A stretch of 64,000 nt of DNA from the NCBI RefSeq assembly GCF_000764305.2, contig NW_025944642.1, positions 310,001 through 374,000 on the forward strand. The letters run 5' to 3'. Position numbers and translations under genes: made by a program. The notes under the pieces are model-generated. The model saw only the letters and a program-made list of their open reading frames with translations, had not been told where the DNA came from and made no database searches. Below are positions 45,956 through 57,125 of this stretch, piece by piece (the stretch's first letter is position 1; each line of letters opens with the position of its first letter). The stretch is from Hyalella azteca. Lineage: Eukaryota; Arthropoda; Malacostraca; Amphipoda; Hyalellidae.

Positions 45956-46921
45956 TTAGTTTGTATTGGCTCCTAATAATACCTTTCTAGCGGCGAGCAG
46001 CGTGGCCAGGGAAGGCTGCAGAGGCGCGGGTCGCGGCTGGTGGGGACGTAGATGCATCATTGCGGCCATAGGGGGCGGTGGCCCTGCTGTGAGGGCCATT
46101 ACGCCCCCCAGGGAACCTAGGCCCCCTAGGCCTGCCAAGCTTAGTCCATTGAGGCCATTTATGCCATTCATGCCGATGCCGTTTAGACCACTGAAGCCAT
46201 TTAAGCTACTCAAACCGCTCATGCCATTGATGCCACTGAAGCCGTTCATGCCGGCAATGCCGTTGAGGCTAATGGTGTTCATGCCACTCATACCGTTCAT
46301 GCCATTGATGCCAGTCAAAGTGTTCATACCACCTATACCACTGATGGCAGTCATGCCACCCATGCCGGTAATTCCACTGATGGTGTTGATGGTGGGTGCG
46401 TAGTGATGATTATGGCCAGAGTGCTGGCTGTGCTGGACGCTGCTGGGCACCACAGCCGTCACCGACAGACCGTTCAGTGAACCGTTTACGGCCGTCATGC
46501 CACCGTTTACGGCCGTCATGCCACCGTTCACAGCCGCCATGCCACCGTTCACAGCCGCCATGCCACCGTTTACGGCCGTCATGCCACCGTTTACGGCCGT
46601 CATACCACCGTTCACGGCCGCCATACCACCGTTTACGGCCGTCATGCCACCGTTTACGGTGCTGCTCATGGTCGTGGTGATGCCGTTATAGGAGGGTAGT
46701 GATGGGGCTGTAGGTGGAGGTGGGGTAGATAGGCTGCCCACTTGGGGAGGAGGCAATCCCGGTACACTGGGGCTCATGGTGGGCATGGAGGGCATGGTAC
46801 CAGGAGCCCCACTGAGGGTAGACAGATGAGGGGGAGCTGGAGGGTAGTGAGGGGACATGAGAGGGGAAGGAGCAGCGCTGAGGGCATGGAACGGGAGCCA
46901 TGGAACGCCAATCCACGAGGG
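45956..46921 (-). CDS. Terminal coding exon, Pro- and Gly/Asn/Met-rich repeat protein
   Basis: The product is not recognised. The open frame runs from an ATG at 46927 for 323 codons to TAA at 45958-45956. The CAG after that ATG looks like a splice acceptor (TTATCCTCATCGCAATGCAG), so I start the exon at 46921, phase 0, and take the ATG to be accidental. Using ATG numbering, residues 3-80 are Pro/Ser/Leu-rich with PSWIGVPWLPFHALS at the start. Residues 91-146 are eight perfect-length VNGGM[T/A]A heptads. Residues 166-176 are a His patch (QHSQHSGHNHH). Residues 184-276 are degenerate GMNG/GLNG repeats. The tail is Pro- then Leu/Ala-rich and ends KVLLGANTN. Variation between heptads is synonymous or Thr/Ala, with no frameshift, and GC falls sharply at the exon edge. 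Such tails occur in transcriptional and RNA-binding proteins, but no DNA- or RNA-binding domain is visible here. Confidence 0.62.
   Translation of the reverse strand, partial: PSWIGVPWLPFHALSAAPSPLMSPHYPPAPPHLSTLSGAPGTMPSMPTMSPSVPGLPPPQVGSLSTPPPPTAPSLPSYNGITTTMSSTVNGGMTAVNGGMAAVNGGMTAVNGGMTAVNGGMAAVNGGMAAVNGGMTAVNGGMTAVNGSLNGLSVTAVVPSSVQHSQHSGHNHHYAPTINTISGITGMGGMTAISGIGGMNTLTGINGMNGMSGMNTISLNGIAGMNGFSGINGMSGLSSLNGFSGLNGIGMNGINGLNGLSLAGLGGLGSLGGVMALTAGPPPPMAAMMHLRPHQPRPAPLQPSLATLLAARKVLLGANTN
46490..46657 (-). repeat. 21-bp coding minisatellite, 8 units
   Basis: Eight 21-bp units encode VNGGMTA or VNGGMAA. Changes are GTA/GTG, GCC/GCT and ACG/GCG. There is no indel, in contrast to most non-coding arrays in the window. 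Confidence 0.93.
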
Positions 46922-49896
46922 CTGCATTGCGATGAGGATAACGACTGATGTTCTCGGGTTATTTCAACTCACGACCTCTTATTTGTTCTCCACGTTTAAT
47001 TTTCTTTAATAATTGCCACTTAACTACTTCTTTTCATAAATAATTTTGTTTCAATCCTGTTATTGTTTGAGGCTACAATAAGAGATACCGTAGGCTCCGG
47101 TAATGGATCAACACTTTGCTGGGTAAAAACCACCGAAATCATGAGCTAAACTTTTGTCGGACACGCCGAAAATACTGTATTATACTGTAGTGAGCATGAG
47201 TTAAGCGAGTTCAAGTTTCTCAACCAACACAGCATTTTTGTCATTCACAATGTACATCTTGGAATTACACTGAACAAATAGATGGAAGAAAACCACAATG
47301 AATAGATTAATCCACAAATTAGAGTCAATCTAAATTTTTAAAATATTTATTTTTTACAAGATTTATTTCTTCTGCTAATATTTCGGAAGCTTCACAATAA
47401 ATAAAAGAAACGCAAAATCGTTAACGAAAAGAAGCGAAGTTTGATCACACTCGCGTTGGGACAAATTTCAACTCGTAACTATAGCGAGCCATGATAATTT
47501 TCTTCCTCTTGTTATCAATAAAATACAATTTGGAAAGCATTGTAAAAATGTGTGGAACTGCAAGACACTTAACTTCAGGGAATTAACCTCGCGTTAATAA
47601 TTTTAAAAGGGCAAAAAATTCGCGAGTATGAAACAAGGTTGAGCTGTCAAACCAAGAGTTGACAAAAAGCGCTAAGAATATCTAAGAACTTCCGGTATTA
47701 ATTAAATCTAACTTTACGCGAACATTCGGAAACACATATTTTGGTCCAATTGAGATCCAAGCGTGATTCATCCAGCACATGATTTGTTCTTACAAGACGA
47801 ATGCCACCCGTCCCAACGAAAAAAAATAATAATTTCGTCAGATATGCAGAAAGTTAGAGGGAAAATTGCAGTTTTGTTCAGTATGAATGTGAGGAATTCT
47901 CATCAAAAGCCAAGCCAAAATATTAGATTGAAGGCACATTAAAATGCAGCTGAATTCTTACATTCAAAGAAGCTGACAGATATTAATACGGATATTAGTA
48001 TAGGTGGAGAGCTCGAGAGCTATTGAGACGGAACAAAAATGAGGTTGGGGAGTGTCGGCTTAAAAGGTTTGGGCAGGTCTGAACAGCGACGAATATCATG
48101 GGCTGGAAGGCTTCCGAGCAAGAATCTTGTTCTAAACTAATGCTTGACCACCAGATTCCGCAGAGCTGTTAAAAACTCAAAAATAATTTAGTAGTTTTGA
48201 AAATTTAGTATTGACTTTTAAACAGAGTTCGATAAGTTCGTAGTTCATTGTAAAACAAGACCGTACGCGGGAATAGAGCGAACGGGAATGGAGACCGAGC
48301 CTCGAGCTCGAGAAGAACGCAACACCGGAGGACCGTACAGCATGGGCAGTGCCGCAATACTGGCACTGGCAGCGCTGACAGCACGTGGTGTGCCACCATG
48401 GCACTCCCCCTACCCCCTCCAAGACCAACACCATGGCACTCCCCCACCCCCCTTCCAAGATCAACTTACCCAGGCACTCATGAAACACACGATGGTTGCC
48501 CAAACCACAGCCGCGGCTCCCGAATTTTCCTTTGCGGAACCTTGCTTAAGACCCTTGCTCCGCTCTAATTAAGATTGTTAGAGATACTGGAACGCTGTCG
48601 TTACTACTAAGTTCAATTACCAGCACGAAAATCTATATAGTTGGGCAACAGATTCAGATGAGATTATGAGACATTGAGAGATAATAAAACAAATTATCGT
48701 TTCTGAGCTATTAATACTATTAATATTTGGAAATGCTACTCTTTATTGTTTCTCTGATTGCCTGCAGTCAGCGGTTGCAAAAAAAAATGAAGACGCAAGA
48801 TAATCAAGTTGAGTCTCAACGAAACGTAAAATGATTCATTACCGGTCAGCGTTATTCTTTAGCGTAATTACCGCACAAAGATGAGGCCTCCTGAAGAAAT
48901 TAAACGCGATGATTTTTGGAGCACCATATATGGACACTATTACGGGATTTTGGATACTACTTAGGTTGTGGAAGTTCTTCAGCACTATATGAACAATATT
49001 ATATGATAATGGATTCGATTATCATGAACGTTCTTCACCATTAAGGGCCGGAATTTTACAACCGGATCCTACAAATGCTCTGCAGCAACTTAGCGTAACC
49101 GTTGGAAGTTGCCGGATTAATTTATCACAGACAAAATTACAAGAATCGCTAAACGAACATAGCCAACAAAGGCATTATGACTTTATTAAAAAAATTAAAT
49201 CAGTAAAAGGGTTCGACTTTTTTTACCAGTTCAAGTTCAATTTATTTTACCACTGATCAAGAGATCGTATCAGGGAATTGAAATATTATGGCACGTAAAA
49301 ATCACCATCGATAAATTTACTAAAAAATGCAAAGTATAAAGCAAGGGAAAAGCGATCGACCCGCCTTGAGCTGCTACAATCGTTCATCATAACAATTTGT
49401 TCGAGTTAATTCCTATTGAGCTTCTCGAGCCGTGAAACGATAAGAAACCAAGACCCTTGTTCGTCCAACTTCGCAACTGCCGTCAATTTCGAATATTTTC
49501 TCAAGATTTCACTGACGCGACAGGCAAGCGAAAGGCCACGCCAATAGAAACAAGAATGTGCAGGAAATCCTCAAGCGAGCGAAGATGAAGTGGCTTTTGG
49601 TCGCTTCATCATGGAGCTTTTTAGCGGCTGCGGACAATCAACTGGGCGCGCCATTTAGCCTACGAGCAAAAGCTCGGGCAACCGCTACTGATGAGCACTC
49701 AAAAAAAGTGAATCGGACACCGAACAAAAGTTGCGAGGAATATGACCAAGGAAATGGTGTGCGAGACGGAAATTTCCCCGCAGTTTAGGAAGAGTTAATG
49801 GGGCAATTAAGTCGTGCAAAGAATTTCTGCATAAAGCCTCGCTTTCATCGCTAGCCAATGAAGACTCACCTGTGCAGGGAGCTACAATGAGGAGGT
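46922..49896. other. Probable intron and upstream sequence
   Basis: AT-rich on both sides of a GC-rich block at 48280-48545. In that block CCATGGCACTCCCCC and CCAAGA(C/T)CAAC occur twice (48398, 48432), a 34-bp duplication. Frames at 48177-48503 (minus) and 48288-48572 (plus) overlap and are probably shadows. Nothing else recognised. Confidence 0.35.
48470..48571 (-). other. Weak candidate upstream exon with GTAAGT donor
   Basis: On the minus strand TGAGTGCCTGG is followed by GTAAGT (48469-48464), a consensus 5' splice site. One frame, closed upstream by a stop, reads AKENSGAAAVVWATIVCFMS then AW up to the donor. It ends in phase 0, matching the phase-0 acceptor at 46922 and implying an intron of about 1.55 kb. 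The upstream acceptor (CTTAATTAG) is poor. Inference only. Confidence 0.12.
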
Positions 49897-50047
49897 ACAC
49901 TTAAAGAAATGAGTTGTGCTTTGTCCACATAGCGATGCATTTTTTGCCCTAGTGTGAGTCATTATGACCTACAATATAACCCGGCAGAGGAGCGTATCAG
50001 TAATGCGTGTGTCACCATTCAGACAAGATGCCCATTCATTTACCTGA
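49897..50047. mobile_element. Family B element, copy 5
   Basis: The left end is AAAGAAATGAGTTGTGCTTT then GTCCACATAGCGATGC. The right end on the minus strand is CAGGTAAATGAATGGGCATC then TTGTCTGAATGG. The core has CCTAGTGTGAGTCATTATGA and GAGCGTATCAGTAATGC. Confidence 0.72.
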
Positions 50048-51670
50048 AATTATAATAGCAGACAAGAGTGTGTAGTAGCGATGGTCTAATTTAGCATGAG
50101 ATGCCCAGTCGACGGCAGCGCGGAGCTCGCTATATACATAAGTAAACACAAGAAAGTGTTGAACGTGTGTCACAGGAAGGGAGATATTTATTTTGATGGC
50201 ATAGGGCCCCGTAAACATGCTAGGCTTTGACAGTCGTGTAACGTGAGCACAGATAATGAACGTCTCAGAAGCGGGCAGTCATCGCTACAAGAAATTAAAT
50301 TAATGAAGAACTTGCGTTGTTCAAATCAACATGAAAAACTATAGGGACATGCAATATAAAAAATGCTCGCTGTCTCACACGGAGTCCAATTACAGCCCTG
50401 GCGATTTCTAGTAAATGACAAGACAGCCAGTTTACATTAATATTTTCGAATTTTATAACGCATCTTCCTTTCAAAAATGTTAAAAATGATTATTCGTTTA
50501 CTATCATCACATAAATTTACATTTTTCATTAAAAGAGACACAGAAGTTAAGGTTGCCAATTGAGTCCCGAGGATAGAAAGAAGTGCTGAATTTTTTTAGA
50601 TTGATGTTAGTCTATACTATAGAGACATTATTAGCGTCATTTATTTCAATAAAATCTCAACTAAAATAAAATGCATGGAATAAAATCTTTTTGAGACAGA
50701 AGAAAGTGTGGTTTAAGGTCCAAAAAGTTCGTACATTGGCGATATGAAGAGTTGTGTTCTTCAATGATCGAGGCTGGCGACAGGTGCATGTTCACCGAAA
50801 CATTGCACCTGCTCACTAAATACCATCATCACACACAACACATACATGGTAGCGGCGTCTCGGTGAACTAATGCACACCATTAGGAAACAGCAAATTGGA
50901 CACTAGATTTGTTCTTATAAATTGTACCATAACTTGCGACTTAATCTGAGCGGTGATGGATGCACCGCCTCCGCTACGGGAAAGAAACGCTTTGAGCAGA
51001 ACATTAATTCATCGCCAGACGTTCAGTTTGCTGCATAATTAATAATCTCCGAACGCATTAAAGGGCGACGCACTTTTGCGATTTCTTGGTAATTAGATTT
51101 TAAGCTGATTATTGCCCCCTAATTTCCAAGAACTCTATTAAAATGTACATCTCATTAAGCCTAGAAGAAACTTGAGTGGTTTGCGAAGTCTGCAATCGTT
51201 TTGTCAAGCACGCGGCGATAAAACTTATATCAGCATTCGAAGCGACAAATTTCGCGACAAATGCTGATTTGTCGAAGCGACAAATACTTTTGCAAATTTC
51301 GAAGCGACAAATAGGTACGTTTCGGCCAGATGTTAACGAAGTGAGGCTAAGAATTTGTCCAGAAAAACTTTTTGGCATCATCAAAGACATTTATGCACTG
51401 TATTTCAGGAGTGGCCTTTTAATACACTTTAGTTTTAATGTACAATACGTAGAAAACGTACATTTTTGGCCGGTGTCGAAATTAGTTTCGGTGTCAGCGA
51501 ATTTTGTAGCAAAATCGCCACTGAAATGCATTCACAGTGTGAATATCGAGTACACGACATACAAGGCATAGTAAATAACAAGCGTAATTACAATCAGTCA
51601 AGACATGCAGAAGGGGCAAGCAGAGTTACACGTATATAGTCTATTTCGTATTCAGGAGTGACAACAGTAC
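50048..51670. other. Unique stretch, one unconfirmed frame
   Basis: A plus-strand frame of 131 codons (51176-51571) overlaps a minus-strand frame of 93 codons. GAAGCGACAAAT occurs three times (51239-51316), with the related GCGACAAATGCTG and its inverse ATTTGTCG. No domain recognised. Confidence 0.4.
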
Positions 51671-52340
51671 TTCAAGATATCCAGGCACGACATTAAGATG
51701 CATCGTGAATCTCCATTGTCTCTGACAAGGTGTGAATGTCTCGGTAAATATGGATTGACCTCCTCGGCAGTGAGCACACTATTTCAAGATATCCATGGGC
51801 ACGACAATAAGATGCATCGTGAATCTCCATTGTCTCTGACAAGGCGTGAATGTCTCAGTAAATATGGACTGACCTCCTCGGCAGTGAGCACACGACTTCA
51901 AGATATCCAGGCACGACAATAAGATGCATCGTGAATCTCCATTGTCTCTGACAAGGTGTGAATGTCTCAGTAAATATGGACTGACCTCCTCGGCAGTGAG
52001 CACACGACTTCAAGATATCCAGGCACGACAATAAGATGCATCGTGAATCTCCATGTCTCTGACAAGGCGTGAATGTCTCGGTAAATATGGACTGACCTCC
52101 TCGGCAGTGAGCACAGTACTTCAAGATATCCATGGGCACGACAATAAGGTGCATCGTGAATCTCCATTGTCTCTGACAAGGCGTGAATGTCTCGGTAAAT
52201 ATGGACTGACCTCCTCGGCAGTGAGCACACTATACTTCAAGATATCCATGGGCACGACAATAAGGTGCATCGTGAATCTCCATTGTCTCTGACAAGGCGT
52301 GAATGTCTCGGTAAATATGAACTGACCTCCTCGGCAGTGC
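51671..52340. repeat. 112-114-bp tandem repeat, 6 units
   Basis: TTCAAGATATCC starts units at 51671, 51783, 51897, 52009 and onward. Units carry GATGCATCGTGAATCTCCAT, TGTCTCTGACAAGGCGTGAA, TCGGTAAATATGGACTGACC and TCCTCGGCAGTGAGCACAC. Length varies through ATGGGCA/AGGCA and a lost T in CCATTGTCTC. Single-base indels shift frame, so the overlapping frames are not genes. Confidence 0.96.
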
Positions 52341-53260
52341 AACTATAAGCAGTCAGCGCGAGAGCATCAACGCGGGAAGTTTGCAGCCTCCAACGAAGAT
52401 TTTTATGCGGCCTGATAAATGAACGCGTCAGTCTGACGGATTACCTGACGCTGGGGCAAAACAAACAGCGCTCTTTCACTCCAACGATCTTACAAACCTT
52501 AATTATTCTCAAACTTACATATAAAAAACCTCAATACAGGGTCATTTGTAATAGTTTAACCTGAATTATTTTCGAATTCTACTATAACAAGCCTTAATAT
52601 TGGGCCATATGTTCAAATCAAATACGAAGAACCCAATTCATTGGTAATGTTTATTACTTTTATCCGTGATAACAATAAGGGGCTCGATCCCAAACATCAA
52701 TAAAATGAGGCTACTCGGTCGTAGCAATAAGACATTAAAATAATGAAACATTATATCGAAAAATGCTACATTGAATTCATCCGGAATTCGTAACTCGCAT
52801 TCATCACAGGATGAAAGAAAGAATACTCCGATTTTATCAGAATAATACAAAGCACGAAGAAGAGACACACAATTAAGGACATATCCTGAATTAAAGGCAC
52901 AGAGAATAACAAAGCTGTACATCTATTATATAATTCACCCTCCACATCAAATCAGATGGCTGCATGCATCCCTAACTAAAATATTCACGACTCATTAGGC
53001 AAACCACATTAAGTTTAATTTCAAAAAGAGCCTCAATGAGGAACAAAATATCCAGAGGCTAATCTCATCAGCGTCCAAATCTCTTCAGTAATCCATGTCA
53101 CGGGGCCGCGCTGCGACTCCTGCAAATTAGTGAAGGCAAAAATGTGAATCAGAGACGACCATTTGCGGCGAGCCTCAGAAGAGGAGCTCAGATGGCTCTA
53201 ATTAGGGCCTTGCTCAGAGGCCATAATGCGACTCTCGTAATGGAAACCCGCAGTGCGGTT
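52341..53260. other. Unique stretch, nothing recognised
   Basis: GC rises from about 53100 towards the next array. The minus-strand frame 52638-52922 has no known domain. Confidence 0.45.
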
Positions 53261-53560
53261 GACCCGCGGCCCCACCATACGCGTCCCATATACGACCCGC
53301 GGCCCCACCATACGCGTCCCATATACGACCCTTGGCCCTCACCATACGGGTCCCATATACGACCCGTGGCCCTCACCATACGGGTCCCATATACGACCAG
53401 TGGCCCTCACCATACGCGTCCCATATACGACCCGTGGCCCTCACCATACGGGTCCCATATACGACCTGTGGCCCTCACCATACGCGTCCCATATACGACC
53501 CGTGGCCCTCACCATACGCGTCCCATATACGACCCGTGGCCCTCACCATACTCATCCGCG
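53261..53560. repeat. 33-35-bp minisatellite, about 9 units
   Basis: CCCGTGGCCCTCACCATACG plus GGTCCCATATACGAC (35 bp). The first two units are 33 bp (CCCCACC for CCCTCACC). GGG/GCG alternates. Three plus frames are open across it. Confidence 0.95.
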
Positions 53561-53591
53561 GGACATACTCACGGGAGAACTTCGGCCCTCT

Positions 53592-53757
53592 CAGAGAAAT
53601 AAATGGGACATATTGTCCAAATATAGGCACACTTTCTTACGAGCATAGCGAGGAAATAGCACCGAGACGCCCATTTGCCGGATGGATCTGGCACAGGAAG
53701 GCCCACACAATGCAGTAAGAGCATTTCTATTTAGACAATGTCTCACACATTTCCCTG
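53592..53757. mobile_element. Family B element, copy 6
   Basis: The left end is CAGAGAAATAAATGGGACAT then TTGTCCAAATATAGGC. The right end on the minus strand is CAGGGAAATGTGTGAGACAT then TTGTCTAAATAGAAATGC. The terminal inverted repeats align over about 37 bp. The core differs from the other copies. It lies 30 bp after the 35-bp array. Confidence 0.78.
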
Positions 53758-54660
53758 ACTGCATGCTGATGACGGTCCCCTCAGTCCAGGTGCAGCTTAC
53801 GGAGTCACAAAGGAATTTCACAACAAAAGTTAGCTTCCCCTCAGTCTAAACTGGCTATAAAAAGTAACACATCCGTCACAACAGTAAGAATACAAAACAT
53901 ATCGCAATGAAGACGCAATTCCTTTCATGTTTATTCAAAGACGATCCCTATAAATATACAGGATATAGGATTCTTCAATTAAGAAACAAACGACTATAGA
54001 CAATAATAGATCTGGCATGAACCAACACAGTATTGAATTGAGATCACATTGTTTCCATTGAATAATTACCTTTTAGAACAGGCTTTATGAAACAACATTC
54101 TCAACAACAGTGCCGTCAACATTTTCTGAAACTTTGCATTTGGAAATAAACATAAGGCAAAAAACCGGAATAATACGACACGAATGATAGTGGATAGAAA
54201 GCTAAAATTAAAATTCAGCCAACTTTGTATTAAAGTAGTTTTAAAAATTAGCAATATAATACGAAAGGGCAACACTAATTCGCTGCATTGCAGATGACAT
54301 TTTTTGACATAACTCGGACGTAACGCGTAGGTACGATTCTTTGTTATCAGAAACTAACTTTAGTAAACGATTCCTTATCAGTTAGCCCTTCTCCTCCCCA
54401 TGCAGCAAACCACTAGATAATTCCACTAATTAGCAATATGTACACAAATAAGCTATAGCTCGTACCTAAAGATTAGGTCTACCTTGACAATTTGAGACGG
54501 GAATATTCGCTACAATAAATCACATCCAACACATCAGTGGCCTATATTATTACCCGAGTTTATAGTTTGGGCTCGATTAATTTTGAGTAATACGGGACAG
54601 GTTCACATGTAACACCAAACTGTAAGAGGCGAATTAGCTAGCTTGGAAAACAGAGAATTT
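53758..54660. other. Unique stretch, nothing recognised
   Basis: AT-rich; one short minus-strand frame (54066-54275) without motif. Confidence 0.5.
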
Positions 54661-54785
54661 TTAAGGAGATAATTAATCCAAGGGAATTAACTAAGATTAA
54701 AAGGTGATTCAAGGTTAATTAATAAATTTATGAGGTAATTCAAGGGTAATTAATCAAGATTATGAGGTTAACCAAGAAATGCGGT
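54661..54785. repeat. Degenerate GGTAATTCAAGGGTAATTAA repeat
   Basis: Three or four diverged units: GGTGATTCAAGGTTAATTAA, GGTAATTCAAGGGTAATTAA and a GATAATTAATCCAAGGGAAT-like start. Confidence 0.65.
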
Positions 54786-56132
54786 ATAATGAATGAGATG
54801 TGTCGAGGCTTCGTGTACGAGACGATATGACTATTAAATGAATTTAGCATGGTAAATTTTCAAGCAGACATTTATATAAAATTCATTTCTTCTTATAAAT
54901 ACAATCCAATTATCGTCGAAATTTCTCTGAAAAGGGTGTATGCACATTGTACGTGTTTCAAACATAATGCTTGGCATGGTTGAATACCGACGTCAAAGCG
55001 ATTGCATCTCCCTGGTGAGCATTGATTTAACTTAATTTAACTTAACTTTGCATGTTTAATAATATAAACGACGTATATATAATGAGCCTATCTACCTTCT
55101 TAATTAATAAGTTTTGCCCGGCCGATGATAACAATTAACGTTGAATTTATTCCCCGCACAGCGAACCGATGATAAGGATGATGTTCTCCCGAAGAATAGA
55201 AAATGAAATCGACTTAACCTACTGATGCTCGACAAATAAAACAGAATTAATTATGTGTTGTTTTGTAGAGACTAAGCGCAAATGAGCGTTCAGCGCCAGT
55301 CGCTGTTTAGTTAATACGATGCGAGGAATGCAGACACAAGGGGAGTTGTCGGGCAAAAAATATACAAGAATGAACGACGAAGGAGGAGGGAAAAAAAACA
55401 TACATAGCGAAAAGAGCAGAACCGGCAATAACAAATGCTGAATCGCAATGTATTTATACTTTTCCTTGTAGTCGCTTACAGAATTAAGCAACTGCCGAGA
55501 GAGAGGAGAGAGAGCGAAATGCAAGCTAAAACATAGGTTATGTAGGAGTCACGTTTGAAGCATTTCAAACACGTAAAAACTTAAAACTCGTCAAACGATT
55601 CAATGCTGATAAGCTGCAAGACAATTCTATACGTATTCCTGCTTTAATGGATCTAAACACGTTAACTGTGAATAAAATTTCGCATTTTGTTTAGCAAGAT
55701 TCTCAATACTTCAGTAAAATTGAACACGGCCAAAAAAATTCAGTGTGAATAACAAAAGCAACCAAATTTTTTCACCACAACACTCAATCTAACTTGCCAC
55801 GATGAGCATTTTGCTTCTTCCACAGATGCTATCATCATTGAAAAACATTGCTAAATTAAAACAATCCACGACAAACCTTTCACCAAAAATCTTACCCCAG
55901 TTAGAGGGTTAATATACACAATGCATGCCAGATGTTTGTTGCATATACAACAGCCGTGGCAGCGTGCCACTGCATTATTCGAGATTATTACTGTACACTA
56001 TTAAATCGAGCTTACCATAATACTGATATCACGACAAGTTAATACACTGAGAGGCATGCGGACACCCACACAATAAAAGCTAGACGGGTCTCTACAATAT
56101 TTTACTTAATGATGATTATAGTGTGTTGGTTC
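54786..56132. other. Unique stretch, nothing recognised
   Basis: A minus-strand frame (55219-55524, 101 codons) crosses an A-run and a GAGAGAGGAGAGAGAG tract at 55496-55515; no domain. Confidence 0.45.
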
Positions 56133-56228
56133 CCACCAGGCATTTGACGTTGAAACAAGATCATAAACGTAGTTTCAACGAAATCGGCTTTTCGTTGAAA
56201 CTACGTTGTTTCAACGAAACTATACGAA
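56133..56228. repeat. GTTTCAACG-type interspersed repeat, copy 2
   Basis: GGCATTTGACGTTGAAACAA is followed by AACGTAGTTTCAACGAAATC, GGCTTTTCGTTGAAACTACG and TTGTTTCAACGAAAC. The central CGTAGTTTCAACGAAA and TTTCGTTGAAACTACG form a perfect inverted repeat. Its start matches CAGACATTTGACGT in the 32780 copy. Confidence 0.7.
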
Positions 56229-57018
56229 CTACTATAATCGGCGTTGTTTTAAAGTCATTTTGCCAAGAGGGTTAATTGTGCTTAGCAAGCATAACAATAT
56301 TGATGTCAAGACGAACACACCGAGAGGCATGTATAGACCCACACAAAATACGAGTATGCCAGACGTGCACAAAACAGCAGTGGAGCGGTGCAACTGCATT
56401 ATCTAGATGAAGTTACATAAAATTTAACATAAGTTAAAATTTAACATAAAGTTAAACTTTAGGCTAGTTTATTGTTCCCAGCCAGCGTTACAATACTGAT
56501 GTTGAGACAAGGGGCATGCAAAGACCCACACAATAACTGCTGTACGTGCACACAACAGCCGTGGCGCGGTGCCACAGTTCTATTTCAAGACAACACAGGC
56601 GCGCGTCGAGACGTTTCAGCGATACAAGAGACTTCGCTACAGCCTCTCCTGGCAACGCCGCTGTCTTGCCATGTGTAATGGTATATCATTTAAATGCTTT
56701 AACAATCGATTATAATCACATTATTATTCGATAATTATTACATTATTTATGGATGTGACAAATTTTACAATGTCTCTGATATTCATTCCAATATCTGTTG
56801 CTTTTTGCGTTCGATAACATTATAGCGAAGTAGAAATTTTACTAAATCCAATGAAAACTTTTTAATTTTTATACTACCCTATTAGTAATATATCTATTAC
56901 ACTTAACTATAGATAAATCTTTATTTATTTGTTTATTTCAACTATAAAGATTAAGCCAGGGAAACACACGTGAAAATCTGAGCTTTTCGTACGGCCTCTT
57001 GTAAGTTACCGTATTCCA
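56229..57018. other. Stretch with a diverged duplication
   Basis: Related segments around 56035-56100, 56295-56400 and 56490-56580 share GAGGCATG, GACCCACACAA(A/T)A and CGTGCACA(A/C)AACAGC(A/C)GTGG with GCGGTGC. This is a diverged tandem repeat of about 200-250 bp, three copies, overlapping the neighbouring repeat at its left. The short frames here come from it. Confidence 0.55.
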
Positions 57019-57125
57019 TCTCATACGGGCACGTGTGAAACACACGAGTTATATGAGCATCTATACGGGCACGTGTGAAACACACGGGTTATATGAGCAT
57101 CTTATACGGACACGTGTAAAGCACG
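57019..57125. repeat. About 40-bp tandem repeat, 2.6 units
   Basis: CATACGGGCACGTGTGAAAC plus ACACGAGTTATATGAGCATC. It contains the E-box-like palindrome CACGTG in every unit. Confidence 0.9.

Noticed and set aside
46497..46691. Plus-strand PPFTAVM repeat frame opposite the exon
   Set aside because: It is the antisense shadow of the VNGGM repeat. Terminal stop, exon edge and protein-like flanks favour the minus strand.
48470..48571. Frame AAAVVWATIVCFMSAW as a GPCR or opsin transmembrane segment
   Set aside because: The resemblance to a TM6-like hydrophobic stretch rests on a few residues; the required flanking motifs are absent.
49195..49225. GGGTTCGACT followed by a T-run as a tRNA B box with terminator
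   Set aside because: No A box, no acceptor stem and no T-arm pairing around it.
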